Origin: Symbiotaphrina buchneri
Lineage: Eukaryota; Ascomycota; Symbiotaphrinales; Symbiotaphrinaceae
Direction: 5' to 3'
Assembly: GCA_001599915.1 (NCBI GenBank)
Contig: BCIG01000040.1
Coordinates: 1 to 43,780 of the forward strand
Length of the DNA: 43,780 nt
This document shows positions 9,518 to 21,718 of the stretch, piece after piece. The first letter of the stretch is position 1, and the number at the start of each line of letters is the position of its first letter. The notes beneath the pieces are model-generated. The model ran no database searches, was not told the DNA's origin, and saw nothing but the letters and a program-made list of their open reading frames with translations. The position numbers and the translations under genes are program-made.

Positions 9518-12500
9518 TGAGTACCTTGGTGATCAGCCAGGGTCCGAGGTACATGATGTCGAGACCGACGCTGACTAATCGGAACCTCAACGCCCTGACC
9601 CGATACGGTATCCAGGTGCGTGCAGTTCCTGAAGACTGCATCATCAGATTCATAGACTGTCCTACATCATGGCAATTGGACTCGGGAGCTTTCTCCGCAA
9701 TATAACTCTCGTCCCTGACGAGCGTTATACCGTGAATGCCTCAGAATCACAAGCGACCATTCCCTCTGCTCTGACCTTCAGCTGAGGAAATCCCTGACGT
9801 CGCAATCCAATGATATCTCTCCTCTGTTCAGATGGGAGTCCTTCAGGCACCGCAGCAGAGTTGCCTCCGCTACCGTGACCAGAGAAATCATCTGCATTCC
9901 TTTGGCAGTTGCTGAGCAAGTCCTGTCCCTGAAATAGGGCCAACAGGAGGCTATACGTATGCCTATAGATGGCCTTTGTACGGCACGTTTGCTTCTCCGA
10001 CCTTCGCGAAAGGACTTGTATGGGGTCAGTGCTGAGGAGGTAAATGGGACCATATGTTTTGTGATTCAATTCTGAGGCTTTAGAGCATTTGGAAAGTCAA
10101 GCAGAAGTCCCTCGTGTTGCCCAATAGGGAGCACGACAGGAAGATGAACTACTAGCTCAGGATGGGCTTGACCTCTAACTTCGTACAAACTCCTCGCTGG
10201 GGCTTTGGGAGTTGGAGATAACATTGCCCACTACTGCGGAACAATATGAAATTACCGTTTCTAAACACCATGGACACTCAAGATGATGATTCCGTCTCTC
10301 CTTATTGGACCACTTCATGCAATATCAAGGCCCGGATGACGATTAATCTGCTCCTCTATCCCAAGCCCAGCTGCTACAAATTGCCGTACCTACCTTGGTG
10401 CTGAACCCCTGAGCTCAGCGCGCCCAGCACGAAGCGCACGTGTGCTTCTCAGAGTAAGCTGCATCCATGACGTCGCCAGCTGAGAAGATATCCCAACAGC
10501 GTGAGACTTCCGTTCACATAATCAGATATTCATTAGGAGTTAGCTTCGATCGTACAGCCCATAAATCGAACGCCGATGCAACGTGAGCGGGTCGCGGGCT
10601 TTGCCATTTCGCTTTTCGGTCCAATCAAGCACCGTGGCCCGATAACTCGCAATCCATTTCCCGACTTCTTTCCTCTCGGTGTGTGGGACCAGCCGGGCGC
10701 TGTTTTCCGCGTTCGACCACTGAAGCATATTTTTGATCCTCATTAATTGTTAATATTGTAAAAAGCAATGATCGATAGATACTTGGAGCTATCAGATGTG
10801 ATGCGGATGGTTCTTTCGTGATGGCTCCCATAAACGGCCGTCGTGGAATGCCCCCAAAATCGTTAACACAACGTCCTCCAAACAGTAAGACAGCTTGCAC
10901 TTCAAGCAAAGCCCGACTACCTTATCTTAGCACAGCCCTCGTAACCAGGCGTAAGAGCAGCGCTGGGTTGATGTGCCGGCCCGGCTAAGGTGACTGTGGT
11001 AGCTTCAGAGTAGCTTACCGGCTGAATGGGAATAAGCAACACCCCTACGGTAGTGCGACCCGCCGGGGCCCAGCGCTTACCTCTTAGACGCCCAGACGGA
11101 CCGGCGTGAGCCTTCGTAGCGCAAGGATGGAAAAGCAGCGACGGATGGCCTTGTTCCGCGCACGTGGGAGCGGTGTGGGTGGAATGTGGGATTTGCCCGT
11201 TGCGCAGAGAGGACGTAGCTGTTGTACCAGGGGGCAGGGAGGGGACGAGGGGGATGCGGATGCGCATTGCCGTTTATCCATGGATCAACATCTTCCGTCA
11301 TTTCTTGTAGCAGTGATCTTGCTGCCCAACAGAAGAAAGCATCCTGGAGGAATCAGCAAGAAAAGCCCTGAAACAACATGTAATCGTTCATCGTCACTCA
11401 CATCCTCCGCCGGCCCGCCCATAGACACACACACCTCTGGTTGACCTAAACTTTCTCCCAATCGGCAAGCCACCGATCGTCAATCCGCTGGAACAGGAAG
11501 GAGAGAAAAGCCCACGCACCTAACCGCTTCGGGGCCAAAGAGGCACGTTGCGGGATATGCATGCGTGCTGCTGCGTGAGGCCCAGCGCCTGCGACTGCAG
11601 GATGCTCAGGGTACAGTCCGCTTCCCTTTCCCCTTCGGCCATTCCCCGTAGGGCCATGTAGCCTTGTTTCGTATTATTTCTGAAATTATGCGGAGATGCA
11701 TGGGCGTGACGTCCGGAACTAGCGGCGATCGAAGGGGCCCGCAGACCGAGTCGGCGCCGGTGCGAGGCCAGGGAAACGCTTGGCTGGAAACTAAGGTAGC
11801 TGGTAGCTTTTGTGGCATCTCTTGTCTCTCCTTTTTGCTTCTTGTCTATGGTGAAAGGAGGGAGTGAGATGGCACAGCATGTTGCTTAGATAAGGTAGGC
11901 AATGTTTGGGAGAGGAAAGGTAAAGGTACTTCAAGAATCAGCTCATAATGATCAGTTCATATTATTCTTAGCGGCCTTCTGGAGGTAGTATAGCTACCTT
12001 ATACCCATGTAGGATACCATAGTCGATTCGATGCGGGCTTGTAACGCTGCTGCGTCTATTTTCCGTAGACTTCGAGTGCCTATCCATGATCGCGCTGACC
12101 TTCCCATGGAGCCAATGCACAGACAGACACCCACGTACAGCGGTTTGCAATTTCTATTATCTGACCCTTGCGGTATATTCCCGCTGTGGTGAGAGATCTG
12201 GATTTTGGAAATATACCGGATTTCCTCGTTGTACACATTCCGGCCTCTATTGCTACACGTATCATATGCCCCTTAATAATGCCCTCAGAGCAATATTCCT
12301 CGAAAATATGTTCGACCACCCCCCGAACTGCTCGTAGTCACGTATGCCCAACCCCTCGGCCTCTGGAAAGACCGGTCCCCTGAGCCTCGAGCCGGCCTCC
12401 ACCCGCTTCCTGCAAGGTGAGCATCTGGCCCGCCCTCCTGCACCACCCTTCCCAAGTGTGAAAGGCGGTTCCAGGACAGTATTTGTCAACATCTCGAAGA

Positions 12501-12856
12501 GTGATGCCAGAATACACTGAAAATATTGCTTCCTATTGCCGAGATATCTCCTCCAAAGAACATGCCCGAACATCCCGTAGTACTCCCGCGGTTCACTCCA
12601 GGCAATGCTGGCATGATTTGTGGCCCTTGTTCGAATCTTCCTCATGCAGTATTATGATGCTGACAATGGCCTCCGTTGAGTCCTCTTTTCCGCGTTTCGG
12701 ATATATGCCCTCGTGGACAGCCCGTCTAATGCCGTAATAACTCCCAGATGCCGAATCCTGATCGTAGCCTGTAGGGTCGTATGCACCATCCCGGCCCTCC
12801 TATGCCGGTCCCGCACGCTTCTAGGATTGCAATGCTTATCTATCGCTTTCACTGCG
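9518..12856. other. Gene-poor 3.3-kb stretch
   Basis: The left end is the promoter of the insulysin gene and the right end is downstream of the C2H2 gene. A GC-rich patch lies at about 11.05-11.5 kb. Short frames (for example 9725-10069 and 12262-12645, both minus) have no domain, no plausible splice partners and no recognisable composition. I see no tRNA, repeats or transposon ends. Confidence 0.45.
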
Positions 12857-14176
12857 TCATCTTGCGCCCTCTCTTCCATGCTGAGCTACCCGTATGGTCT
12901 GGCCAATGCCTTCCCCCTGAAACCCTTGCTGACCTTGCGTCGCTGCAGCAGCAGCCCCTTGAGCCAGCGGTGTTGAGCCGCCTGCGGCACTTCCGCGGCG
13001 GTGGATTCGCTTGACGTGATCTTTCATGTTGTCGACACGGGAGAAGACACGGCCGCAACCGGGTTCGGTGCATCGGATGCCGGGGTTGTGTTCGGCCTCG
13101 TGGCGTGCCCGGTCCTTTTTCGATGAGAATCCGCCCTCCTGTTACACAGAATTATCAGCAAGGGCTTCTAGATGATTTGTGAAAGGGGTCACGCGTAAGA
13201 AGGATTCAATGTGATGTCAAATCGTAGAATGTTTGGGGTGTCGCGGATTTGGAATCACCGGCAGAGGTAACAAATGCGGGATGACCGGGAACGTAGCGGG
13301 AGAATCGGATGAGACGAATGCAATGTGATCAGGGGTTTTACTCACCGTAGCACTGGGACAGCCTTCCCAGCGGCAAAACAGCCACTTGGTATGACGTTTG
13401 TAGTGTTTTCGGAGATCGCAGCCACGCGTGAAAGTAACTCTCGAGGTACAACCTGGATAGGCGCAGGTCCAGACGTTTGTTGCAGGGTTCCATTGTCCAT
13501 AAGCTGTCAGGCTATCTCCGATCCTTGGCGACTGTGTAGGACGCTGGAGATGGTTTCCCAGAGATTGGGACGATAGCGAGGGGTAATGAGCTGAGCTTCC
13601 AATGTCGCTCATGGCCGTTATTCCTAGACCAGAGGCATGAGTCGTTGGTATCCCACTTACGGCCACGAGGGGAGAGTTGCTTCTCGATGTAAGGCTGCTC
13701 GTGTAGGACAGACCTGATGCGGATGTCGCTCTCGGTCGATTTGAGTAGTCGTCGGGCACAGAAGAAGCAGTCGCAAGAGATGGAATTGACGTTTCCGGGA
13801 TCGTGGCAGATGTAGAGAGATGCGGTTGTAGAATTTGAGGTCCAGACGTGACCCCGGGAGAAGAATATGCTCTCGATATGCTCTGATGTGGTCCACGCGC
13901 ATAAGTAGCCGGATTCGAACCCGCGTGGCTCACGGCATACGGTGCGGATCCCCATGACTGTCGTTGTGGATGATGCGACTGTTGCTGTATATGCTGCTGC
14001 TGCAGGTTCTGCGGATTCTGAAGCGTGTTTTGGGGATAATTCCGGGGGAATTGTGGCACCGCTGGTAGGTTTTGGTCCCCTCCCCGCCCATCGGATAGAA
14101 AGAGTCGGTGATAGTCTTCAGCAACACCACCCATTAGAGCCCATTCAGCTTCAGTAGAGAATATCCCAGAAGGCAT
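12857..14176 (-). CDS. Three-finger C2H2 zinc-finger protein, putative transcription factor
   Basis: Exons 14176-13346 and 13138-12857 with a 207-nt phase-0 intron (GTGAGT...ACAG) give 370 residues. The N-terminal 230 residues are low complexity: a Gln/Asn/His-rich run (residues 50-72) followed by a Ser/Thr/Pro-rich part. Three C2H2-like fingers follow. Finger 1 is CAYPGC...H-x3-H (Cys238, Cys243, His258, His262). Finger 2 is CRWEGC...H-x3-H (Cys268, Cys273, His290, His294) and is split by the intron. Finger 3 is CTEPGC...H-x4-H (Cys300, Cys305, His318, His323). The KKDRARHE and FSRVDNMKDHVKRIH blocks match a common fungal family of nuclear C2H2 proteins. The tail is Ala/Gln/Gly-rich. The unusually long upstream region suggests complex regulation. 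The target is unknown. Confidence 0.88.
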
Positions 14177-17100
14177 CTTTATGACAGAGTGTGCGGTAGA
14201 GGTTGTGCACCGAATGCTAGGGGTTGTTGACAGGGAGAGTGATGTTGTAACAGAATGAAAGAGGTGACGGACTTGGATAGAAAGGTGATGTTTCGTAGTT
14301 ATCTATCACCATCGCAGAGTATTGCTGCATCATGTGTTGTCCTAATAGTTGCCTTCACCGAGCGCGCTCGGAGATATAAGAAATTACCGTGACGTTGAAG
14401 CTATATAGGTCCCAGGTTCAGAGGTCGAGGGACCGTTAGGATCAACGAAGACCGATTGGTCGTAGGCAGGAAGTAATCAGCTATGGAATAGACGGACTCG
14501 CTGCATTTGAATTTAGCTGCGCATCTTCCGTGTACTTTCAGCAGTACTCTGATATGTCAGGTGTAGTTAAAAATGGAAGATGGTTACGTAGGGGGATTGG
14601 ATTATAAAGTAAACGGTCTCGACGGCAGGAGATCATAATAGTGCCCTTTGAAGCAGCGAATGGACCGTCTTTGTGCTAGAAAGGCTTATTTCCAACTCCG
14701 CATTCTGTAATCTTCACGACTCAGACGCTGCAAGGGACCTCGATCTCGGTGTATACAAACACCGCGGGCCAACTCGCGGCTAACGTATATATCGCGGGAA
14801 GGAAGGCCGAAACCAGGATTGGAGGATTCAAGCCAGTAGAAGAGTGGACAGAGTGATACTAGCGGAGTGTGATGACAGTGCTTCGCCGACCATGGTGATC
14901 TGGAGATTAATTGCTGACATGTTCCCGGCGTTAGAAGGTATTTCAGAGCATCAGTAAGCAATGGTTTGTACTCGAGTACAGAGTACTCAGATTCCATGGT
15001 AAAACTAGGTAGCAGCCACCATTTCCTAGTACCGTAGGGATGAGCAATGAACCCGTTGGGGATTTGGAGAGAACTCTGCAAAGGTGTGAACAAGACTTGC
15101 GGCCGCCCCTAGCACTGTGCGTGACTTGTCCATTTGAGGTTGGTGGTGTCTTGACTGGGGCCAGGGAATGATGCATAGTTAGTGGTAAAACGGCCTGGAT
15201 GCCGACAGGATGTGGCTTGTTTTTTCTGACATAGTCGATTCCTGCTCTGTACCTTGCGCTCTCCCTTCGAGAAGTCCATAGAACAGATGTTAGTATTATT
15301 TGCCGGGGTTTTCTGCGCATTTCCTGGTCAGCTACAAAGTCATAGTCACAACCAGGTTATTTTCTTGTATCAACTGTACTATTATTTTAGCTCTGCAGTT
15401 CGGAGCACTGTGCGAAGGAAAGTGGTGAGCTTTATCCCCTTTGAGACATCATTGCGACTGTTGCATTTTCCAAAACCGTGCGTAGAGCAGTGTAGGAACT
15501 TGGCGAGTTGACTATAGCTGATTCGGGGTTGCAATGATCACTTCTCACATAAAAGAGTACCTTGAGATACAGACAGTCCTCTGCGTATCTTCAATGATTA
15601 CTTTATTGACCCGTTGCCCTTGTTGCCGTTGCTGACATTCTACAGTTCATCCGAGATCTGCCCTATAGGGAAAAGGTAATCGCGAAGATTTCGGTCATGA
15701 AGAGACAAAAGTCCAGTATTTCTCGTGGTTCGCGTGATTCTTCGATCCCGTGCGCTCGTATTTTCAAATTGTCTCAAATCTGTCACCGCCATGAGGCCCT
15801 CTGTTCCCGAGATTTGCTACCAAAAACCTTCTCCCCGGATCAGGCGTTCAATACATCCGGTCGGTGTAGGGGTCAACAACCCGCGAGTCAGCAGATTAAG
15901 CACGGTCGTCCAAGAAAGCTTTGTTGGCATAAGTAATCTTTCGATTTGGTAAGTGCGACGACCGCGCCCAATTTCTCATGTCAAAGCATAAGGTACACAT
16001 GAAACCGGTGCGGGACTCGATCCACTGCGAAGGCTGCTGCAAGTCGACGTCTTGGTCTTGGTGGAAGTCAATGCTCCGTCTTCTTCTGCCCGCCCATTCG
16101 GTAGCTTTTTGCTTGATTTCTTTTGCCGGGGCTAGTCACAGCGATGCTAATTCTCCCCTTAACCATCCTGGGACTTGGCTTACCGACAATCCGCCCGAGA
16201 GCGGCTTGAGACGAAAGATTGCTTAGAAATTTGTGGGTTCACCAAACAAAAATGACCTGACCGGGATACAGCCCCTGGTCTTCAGCCCTATTTAGAGTTA
16301 ACGCGAACAGGTCGATCCGGCAGGAGAAAGCCGGCAGTACCGGCTTGTTACGAAACACACGCTATTAACATGATTTCATCAACCGTGTGTAAACTCGCGG
16401 AGGGCCGCTCCGTGCATGTTGCAATTCGCTCCACTTTGTTAATTGAGGTATAATAGCCGATGGTTTTGAGATGTCATTGATGCCTGGAGGTTGATCTGCA
16501 TTGACTACGCGTGCCTTGGGCATGCTCGTGGGCGCCGTAGGCACAATTGTGCAAGTTTGAAAGGCTGCAAAAGAGTCGATATCAAAATCACGATCCAGGA
16601 GCGTATTGCAACTGCTCACGACGCGGACCCAGTTTGTTGGGATCCGCATCTTGTAGTCTCATCCTATCATTCAGCTGCATAATGGCGAACCCTGCCTCAT
16701 GTCGTCTTGTTAAGCATTGTAGTGTCAATCTCTTCCGTAGCTGGGCGTTGTGGAACGCCTGGGACAGCACGCCTGGAGGCACAGAGCCCCGAGTTTGAGG
16801 CTTGACTTCACGCATGAGGCGTCAGGGAAATAGTGCTATTCCTAAGATTTGCTCTGCGTGCATATTATACCGTGATGATATGGAGATGATGTGGTCCCGG
16901 GCGCTGCTGGAGATCATGGACAATGACTCCTTTTGGAGGTCAGACTATAATAGCTAGACGGGTATAGCACCGGCCGCATTAACCTTGAAGTGCAGAGAAC
17001 GGGAAACTGGAAGTCTGTCAACTCGCCCTTGAAGATCTTGAGCTCTTGCAGCCCTTGCAGTCCATCTTTGTTCCCGAGCATGATCGAGACCCCGTCCGTA

Positions 17101-19018
17101 CCAGCCAATTTGGATATATTTGCGCGTTATGCATCAGCTCATCGATGCTGAGCACCAATCAAGGAAGATCCAGCCTTCCCGGCCACGGGCAAGTTCCCGG
17201 AATCCAGAATCTGACATTGGCCGCCCGAAGCTACAATCTGGACCGTTCCTAGCTCCCAGGCGCGCCGCGATCCGTACCGCGGCTAGATGACAGGAGGGCT
17301 GGGTACCATGATCTTTTGCTCTGATTACTCGTACTGTGGCTTCCACTGCTGACAGTGCTGGAGCCGTGTTCGAGTCGCGGCTGAGTATGGTTTCTGCTTC
17401 ACGCATCCCTGTTCCCACGACTTCTGTGATGAAAGCCGGGTTACTCATCGTTCCTTTCCGTTGCTGTTGCGAATTAAGACTTAATCGAGCTGTCCGTAGT
17501 CTGGAATAGTAATCTTCAGTCCCCGTGCCCCATGTATCTCGCTTTAGATGGTGACTGTGCCTATTCGCCGGACCTAGAGCGGTACCAAGGTTAACTGAAA
17601 TAGGTCATTGCTGGACGCAATCGAAGCTAAAAGCAGGAACAGGTCGAGAGGTCCGGAGATAGGAGCATCCAAGGTCTCTGTGGTCGATTTATCATCCCAT
17701 CAGGTGATGGCCGAGGCGCTGTGACCTGCTTGACGCTCTGTTGAAGCGTACTGGGCAGGATTGAGGCCTCTCGGGTTTCCCATGGAGACACGTCCCTGCA
17801 GACGGATATAGGATGGGGCTGAAGCGGGGTCTTGACGATGCGAGTGGGTCAAGATGTGACTGCACCGATGTGGGTTCTGAGGAAGAAAAGCGAGCATGTA
17901 GTGTTACAGTCCACGTTCAGGGTGGTTCAGGGTTCGGTGGGCTTCAGAGCCGAGTCAAGGTGTCTTTCGAGGACGGACAGAGCACAGTGCACACCACTCA
18001 AATTGGTTGTCAGTGAATCTGCAGAAGCCAGGTGACATTATGCCTGACCAGATGTAGATATGATCGAGCAGCACCATCCAGCGGGCTTTCACATATGGAC
18101 AGCAAATTAGAGACTGGTAGAATTGCCAGGACATACAGATATTAGACCAGAGCAGTCCGCGCCAACAGCCATGTACGAGACGCGGCTCAAAGAAGAGGAG
18201 CTTTCTTCTTTCTCTCTGTGCGTCCGAACCACTTGTCTCACGAAGCCTCTGCCTTTATGTCACGTATCGTCTTTCCCGCTTCCTCACACTATCCGCTCGT
18301 TCTCCAACCCAGCCAACCAGTGAATACTGCCCTTACACACAGGGCATTAGATACTGGTCTAGCAGATCACATCGATCGTCTTCGCAGCCCTCTGTGCCAG
18401 GACATCAATGCTTCCGATGTTGAGCGGACAGAGGACTCCGTAGATGCATTTTCCCCCATCTAGGGGCCCAAAGCCCTTATGCCAGGCTTCATCCGTTTCT
18501 TCCCCAATCGAGTAGGTTGCTGCTATTGAGTCGTTGCAATGGTACCTGAGCCTTCTCAAGCACCGCAGCCCGGAATGATTGGTGTGACATGTATCCCCGC
18601 AGCTAACAGACCTCGACTGCGGGTGGTGTCGCACTTATGGGCATATTGTTTCACCCACTTGCGATTGCAGGTAGATGACAAGACCAAAGGCAACTCTGTG
18701 AGACTCAGAGTCCATCTCCATCGCTGAGTGACACAGGTTGAGGTTCGCAGCGGAACTCATGTGGTTGGCGTTGCGCTTGCAGCGAAGAGCTGCATTCTAA
18801 ATACTCCGCAGCACTGCTAGAGTTGGAGTCAAGGTTTCGGTATTGATGCTCAGGATGGTACCGTCGAGCATTGTGCAGCTTTTGCAGCCTGTCCTCCTTC
18901 CCTTTGCGTTTCTGTGGGGATGGATCACATGGCTTCCCACGGTATGACCGCCTCATGCGGTTTGGCTCCACAGGCAGTAGATAGTGTCGACCACCATGCG
19001 TTCCGACTTTTAGAATCA
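14177..19018. other. Gene-poor 4.8-kb stretch upstream of the C2H2 gene
   Basis: No convincing gene. The left part is probably the long promoter and leader of the C2H2 gene. A cluster of GTACTC/GAGTAC palindromes lies at 14968-14987. Minus-strand frames at 17448-17134, 17108-16914 and 16649-16365 read like protein in places (for example MLGNKDGLQGLQELKIF) but have no recognisable domain. They could be a decayed or unrecognised gene. A minus frame at 18634-18359 is likewise anonymous. The far right is downstream of dephospho-CoA kinase. Confidence 0.4.
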
Positions 19019-19843
19019 TCATAGCTTTGATTTCTCTCTCTCCAACTCCTTTTCGTAACTCTTCCTTCTTGACCATACCCTGAACAGACACCATGCGCCC
19101 ACTATAGCTGCCATAGGTGGACAAACCCACAGCAATGCGCTCCACCATCTCGGCGTCTTTCTCCTGAGCTCCTTCACACAATCGTCGACCTTTGTCTGCA
19201 ACTCCTCCCTACCCGCATCATTCCAGACGACCACCCCACCTGTCCTCTTTGCTCGTTCCGCCTTTTCTCTGACATCCCACTGAGCGCCTACCCTATCTCT
19301 GGCCTCTTGTTCACTCAGATGAGTGTCTCTTTCCATCAATCTCTTCATCTGGACCGCTGGATCGGACACTGCGACCACCATGGTAGCCCCACAAAACCGA
19401 TCCAGGGCGCTCTCGTATAGCAACGGCACGTCCAGCACCACACACCAGTGCCCGAGAATATAATACCATAACGCCTCCTTGACCATCTGCAGCCGGACCG
19501 CCGGATGGACAATTCCGTTCAGAACCTTCCTATTCGCGCGAGCTTCCTCGCTATCACCGAATACTCGTCGACCGAGTGCTGGCCGATTTAGAGGCCGGCC
19601 TTTGCCATTCGGCCCGTCTTCTCGACCGCCGCACAGAGGATCGCTAGCAGGAAGAAGCAGATCTGGAGTTGTGGGGCCAAAGTGCGAAACGATGAGTCTG
19701 TAGCCACGAGTTCCGGGTTCCACGACTTTGCGAGCTATCACGTCGGCGTCGATGATAGGAAGGTTGTATGGTGGGGACCGGAGAAGGCTGGAAACGGTGG
19801 ACTTGCCGGTCGCAATGCTACCGGTCAAGCCGAGGACGAGCAT
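19019..19843 (-). CDS. Dephospho-CoA kinase with C-terminal membrane anchor
   Basis: A single exon of 274 residues. The enzyme phosphorylates the ribose 3'-OH of dephospho-CoA using ATP, the last step of CoA synthesis (CoaE; Cab5 in yeast). The P-loop is at the very start, MLVLGLTGSIATGKST (GSIATGKS, residues 8-15), followed by IIDADVIARKVVEPG, the HPAVR motif and VVLDVPLLYES, all typical of CoaE. The frame stays open 51 codons further upstream (to 19996), but the P-loop begins immediately after Met52, so I take the internal Met. After the kinase domain comes a Trp-rich hydrophobic helix around residues 230-252 and a charged tail, as in eukaryotic membrane-associated homologues. The NAP-family gene lies 422 bp upstream on the same strand. 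Confidence 0.95.
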   Translation of the reverse strand: MLVLGLTGSIATGKSTVSSLLRSPPYNLPIIDADVIARKVVEPGTRGYRLIVSHFGPTTPDLLLPASDPLCGGREDGPNGKGRPLNRPALGRRVFGDSEEARANRKVLNGIVHPAVRLQMVKEALWYYILGHWCVVLDVPLLYESALDRFCGATMVVAVSDPAVQMKRLMERDTHLSEQEARDRVGAQWDVREKAERAKRTGGVVVWNDAGREELQTKVDDCVKELRRKTPRWWSALLWVCPPMAAIVGAWCLFRVWSRRKSYEKELEREKSKL

Positions 19844-20264
19844 GATAAAGAGGCTAGATGCAGAGAACGGAAAGCCTGAAAAGAAGAAAAACAAATCGAC
19901 GTGGGACGAGCTCCAGGACCTGTTCAACGCTTGCTGTGAGTGCGAGGATGTTGTTGCGACATCAGTTGCGGAGCTCGGATGTGGGGCCGTCACCACCTAC
20001 GGTTGCCAAGATCACGTCATTGTGCAGGAGGCCATTGACCAGAAGCACGAAATATCACAGCTCACGAAAGGGCCAGAAAGCAAGAAGAACTGTTGAGAAA
20101 CACTTTATGCATTCAATTGATGACTATCCAGCGTTCAAATCTTGAAGCTTCAACTTTTGCGCGCTGCTAACAGAACTGCCGAACGCCAGAAGCGCTGAGG
20201 TTCGAATTTACAAAGAAGTGACCATCCACTGTGCTACCACATCTTCCAGCATGACCATGACTCT
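19844..20264. other. Intergenic, 421 bp
   Basis: This is the spacer between the 3' end of the NAP-family gene and the start of dephospho-CoA kinase, both on the minus strand. The in-frame extension of the kinase frame occupies 19844-19996. I see no other gene. Confidence 0.5.
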
Positions 20265-21415
20265 TTAAGTCTTCTTCGGCTTCTTCTTGGGAGGGGCAGC
20301 ATCCTCATCGTCTGTATCGAGCTGCTGAGGAGCATTGACAAGTTTTCGCAAATCGGCCACGGTCATTTCATCGTCCTCAGATTCCTCTGGACCTTCAAAG
20401 TTTGCATCAGACATCTGGTCATCCATTTCTTGAGCTTGAGCTTTCCAGTGATTAGTGGGCGGCTGTGATTAGAGGGAAGTGAGATACGACTCACTGAAGT
20501 ATTTGATGGCACCAGGGAAAACATCTTCGCTGAGTGCAATAGCGACTTCCTCACCCTGCGGGAAAACCTCATACTCAGGAAAGCCTTCAAGGTTCTCCAC
20601 ATCTTCCTCATCGGCCTCGCTCTCTTGGTCTGCTGCGACTTTCTCCCCACTCTTGATTTTCTGTCTCCTTTCTTCTTCCTTCTTGACCGCTTCATCACTC
20701 TCCTCCGCACTAACGTCCCTCCCACGGAAAGCGAACCAGGTGAAGAAGCTCTGAACACCGGCCGAACTCTTCTCCATCTTGTCTATAAGAGTTTTGTACT
20801 CCTTCAGATCCTCCCTCTTCTTGCCCTGTGACTCCTTTTCCGCTTTCCATAGGTTGTAGGCGGCAGTGGTTAGACCCTCACTCAAATCCATGTCCCCTCC
20901 CTTCCAGTGGATCTCCACGGGCTCACTGACCAGGCCAGACCAGCCATCCTTGGAACGACGGAACCAGAACTTCTTCTCCAAGACTTTGTCATCAAACCGC
21001 TCATTGTCAGCGAACTCCATAGTGATCTTGACGCTCCTTGGGTTGCCATTAGGGGTAGCTTCATGCGATGGAGAAATCTCGAAGCGTGACACGGAAAGTT
21101 TGGTGAGCTTGGTGAGAATGGCGCTATCGGACGGAGATGTGAATTGGTCAATCTCAACTGGCGCCTGTTCGAGGACCAGAGGCCAAAAGTTGGGAATTTG
21201 CGAGACTAGAGCATCGCGCTTCTCGTAGAGAGGGGTAAGCAACTCGTTCTGCTGCTTTACTATCGTGCGGAAGCAAGCTGTCAGAAGCGGCGCATGAGTG
21301 CCTAGGCAAGCGCGTCGGAGTATTCACAGATCTGTGTCTCAACCTCATCAAAATCTTTCTCGAGTTCAGCAAGGTCCTCGTAAGAGACGGGCAACTCTTC
21401 TGCGGTGTCAGACAT
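20265..21415 (-). CDS. NAP/SET-family histone chaperone
   Basis: Exons 21415-21328, 21259-20495 and 20440-20265, with introns of 68 and 54 nt, give 342 residues. NAP/SET proteins bind histones H2A/H2B or H3/H4 and help load or remove them from chromatin. The N-terminus is a helical dimerisation segment (LAELEKDFDEVETQILKQQNELL), followed by LYEKRDALVSQIPNFWPLVLEQAP, the family's signature linker, then the earmuff domain (VKITMEFADNERFDDKVLEKKFWFR and FFTWFAFRG). The C-terminal third is strongly acidic (Glu/Asp-rich) and ends with a KKKPKK basic tail that may act as a nuclear signal. The second intron uses an acceptor ending GGAAAG after a CTAATCAC branch site; the nearer CACAG acceptor would run into a stop. 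The gene is head-to-head with the next gene. Confidence 0.92.
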
Positions 21416-21718
21416 TGTCGCGATGTGTGCTTGAGCGTGTGGGTGGCGTGAAGAGAAGGGATGGAAGAAGGATGAACGGCGATGGAAGCTGCAGAAGTTC
21501 TAGAAAATTGTCGAAGCTCTTAACGGTTTTAAGCTATGACGCTAATTTAGCGTTGCCGGATAAGAACGCTCGGACCAGTTCTTCCAAACCAACAGTTCGG
21601 TTTGAGATATATGGGGTTGCTCTATCAGAGGGGATCCCACCACTTTCTACTGATCCTTCCTTCGTCTTGCTACCCGTTTAGACATGATACCAACCATCAA
21701 ATCTGTCACGTCCGCGCA
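21416..21718. promoter_or_regulatory. Divergent promoter, NAP gene / nucleotidyltransferase-like gene
   Basis: Only 303 bp separate the two start codons, so both genes must share this region. I see no clear TATA box. An AT-richer stretch with GTTTTAAGC lies near 21525-21535. Confidence 0.6.

Noticed and set aside
12262-12645. 127-codon minus-strand frame downstream of the C2H2 gene
   Set aside because: Probably 3' untranslated region; no domain and no conserved-looking segment.
13905-13925. tRNA B-box-like GGGTTCGAATCC (minus strand)
   Set aside because: It lies inside the coding exon of the C2H2 gene and no A box or cloverleaf fits upstream.
16010-16040. tRNA-like GATCGAGTCCC on the minus strand
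   Set aside because: No A box at the proper distance and no acceptor-stem pairing.
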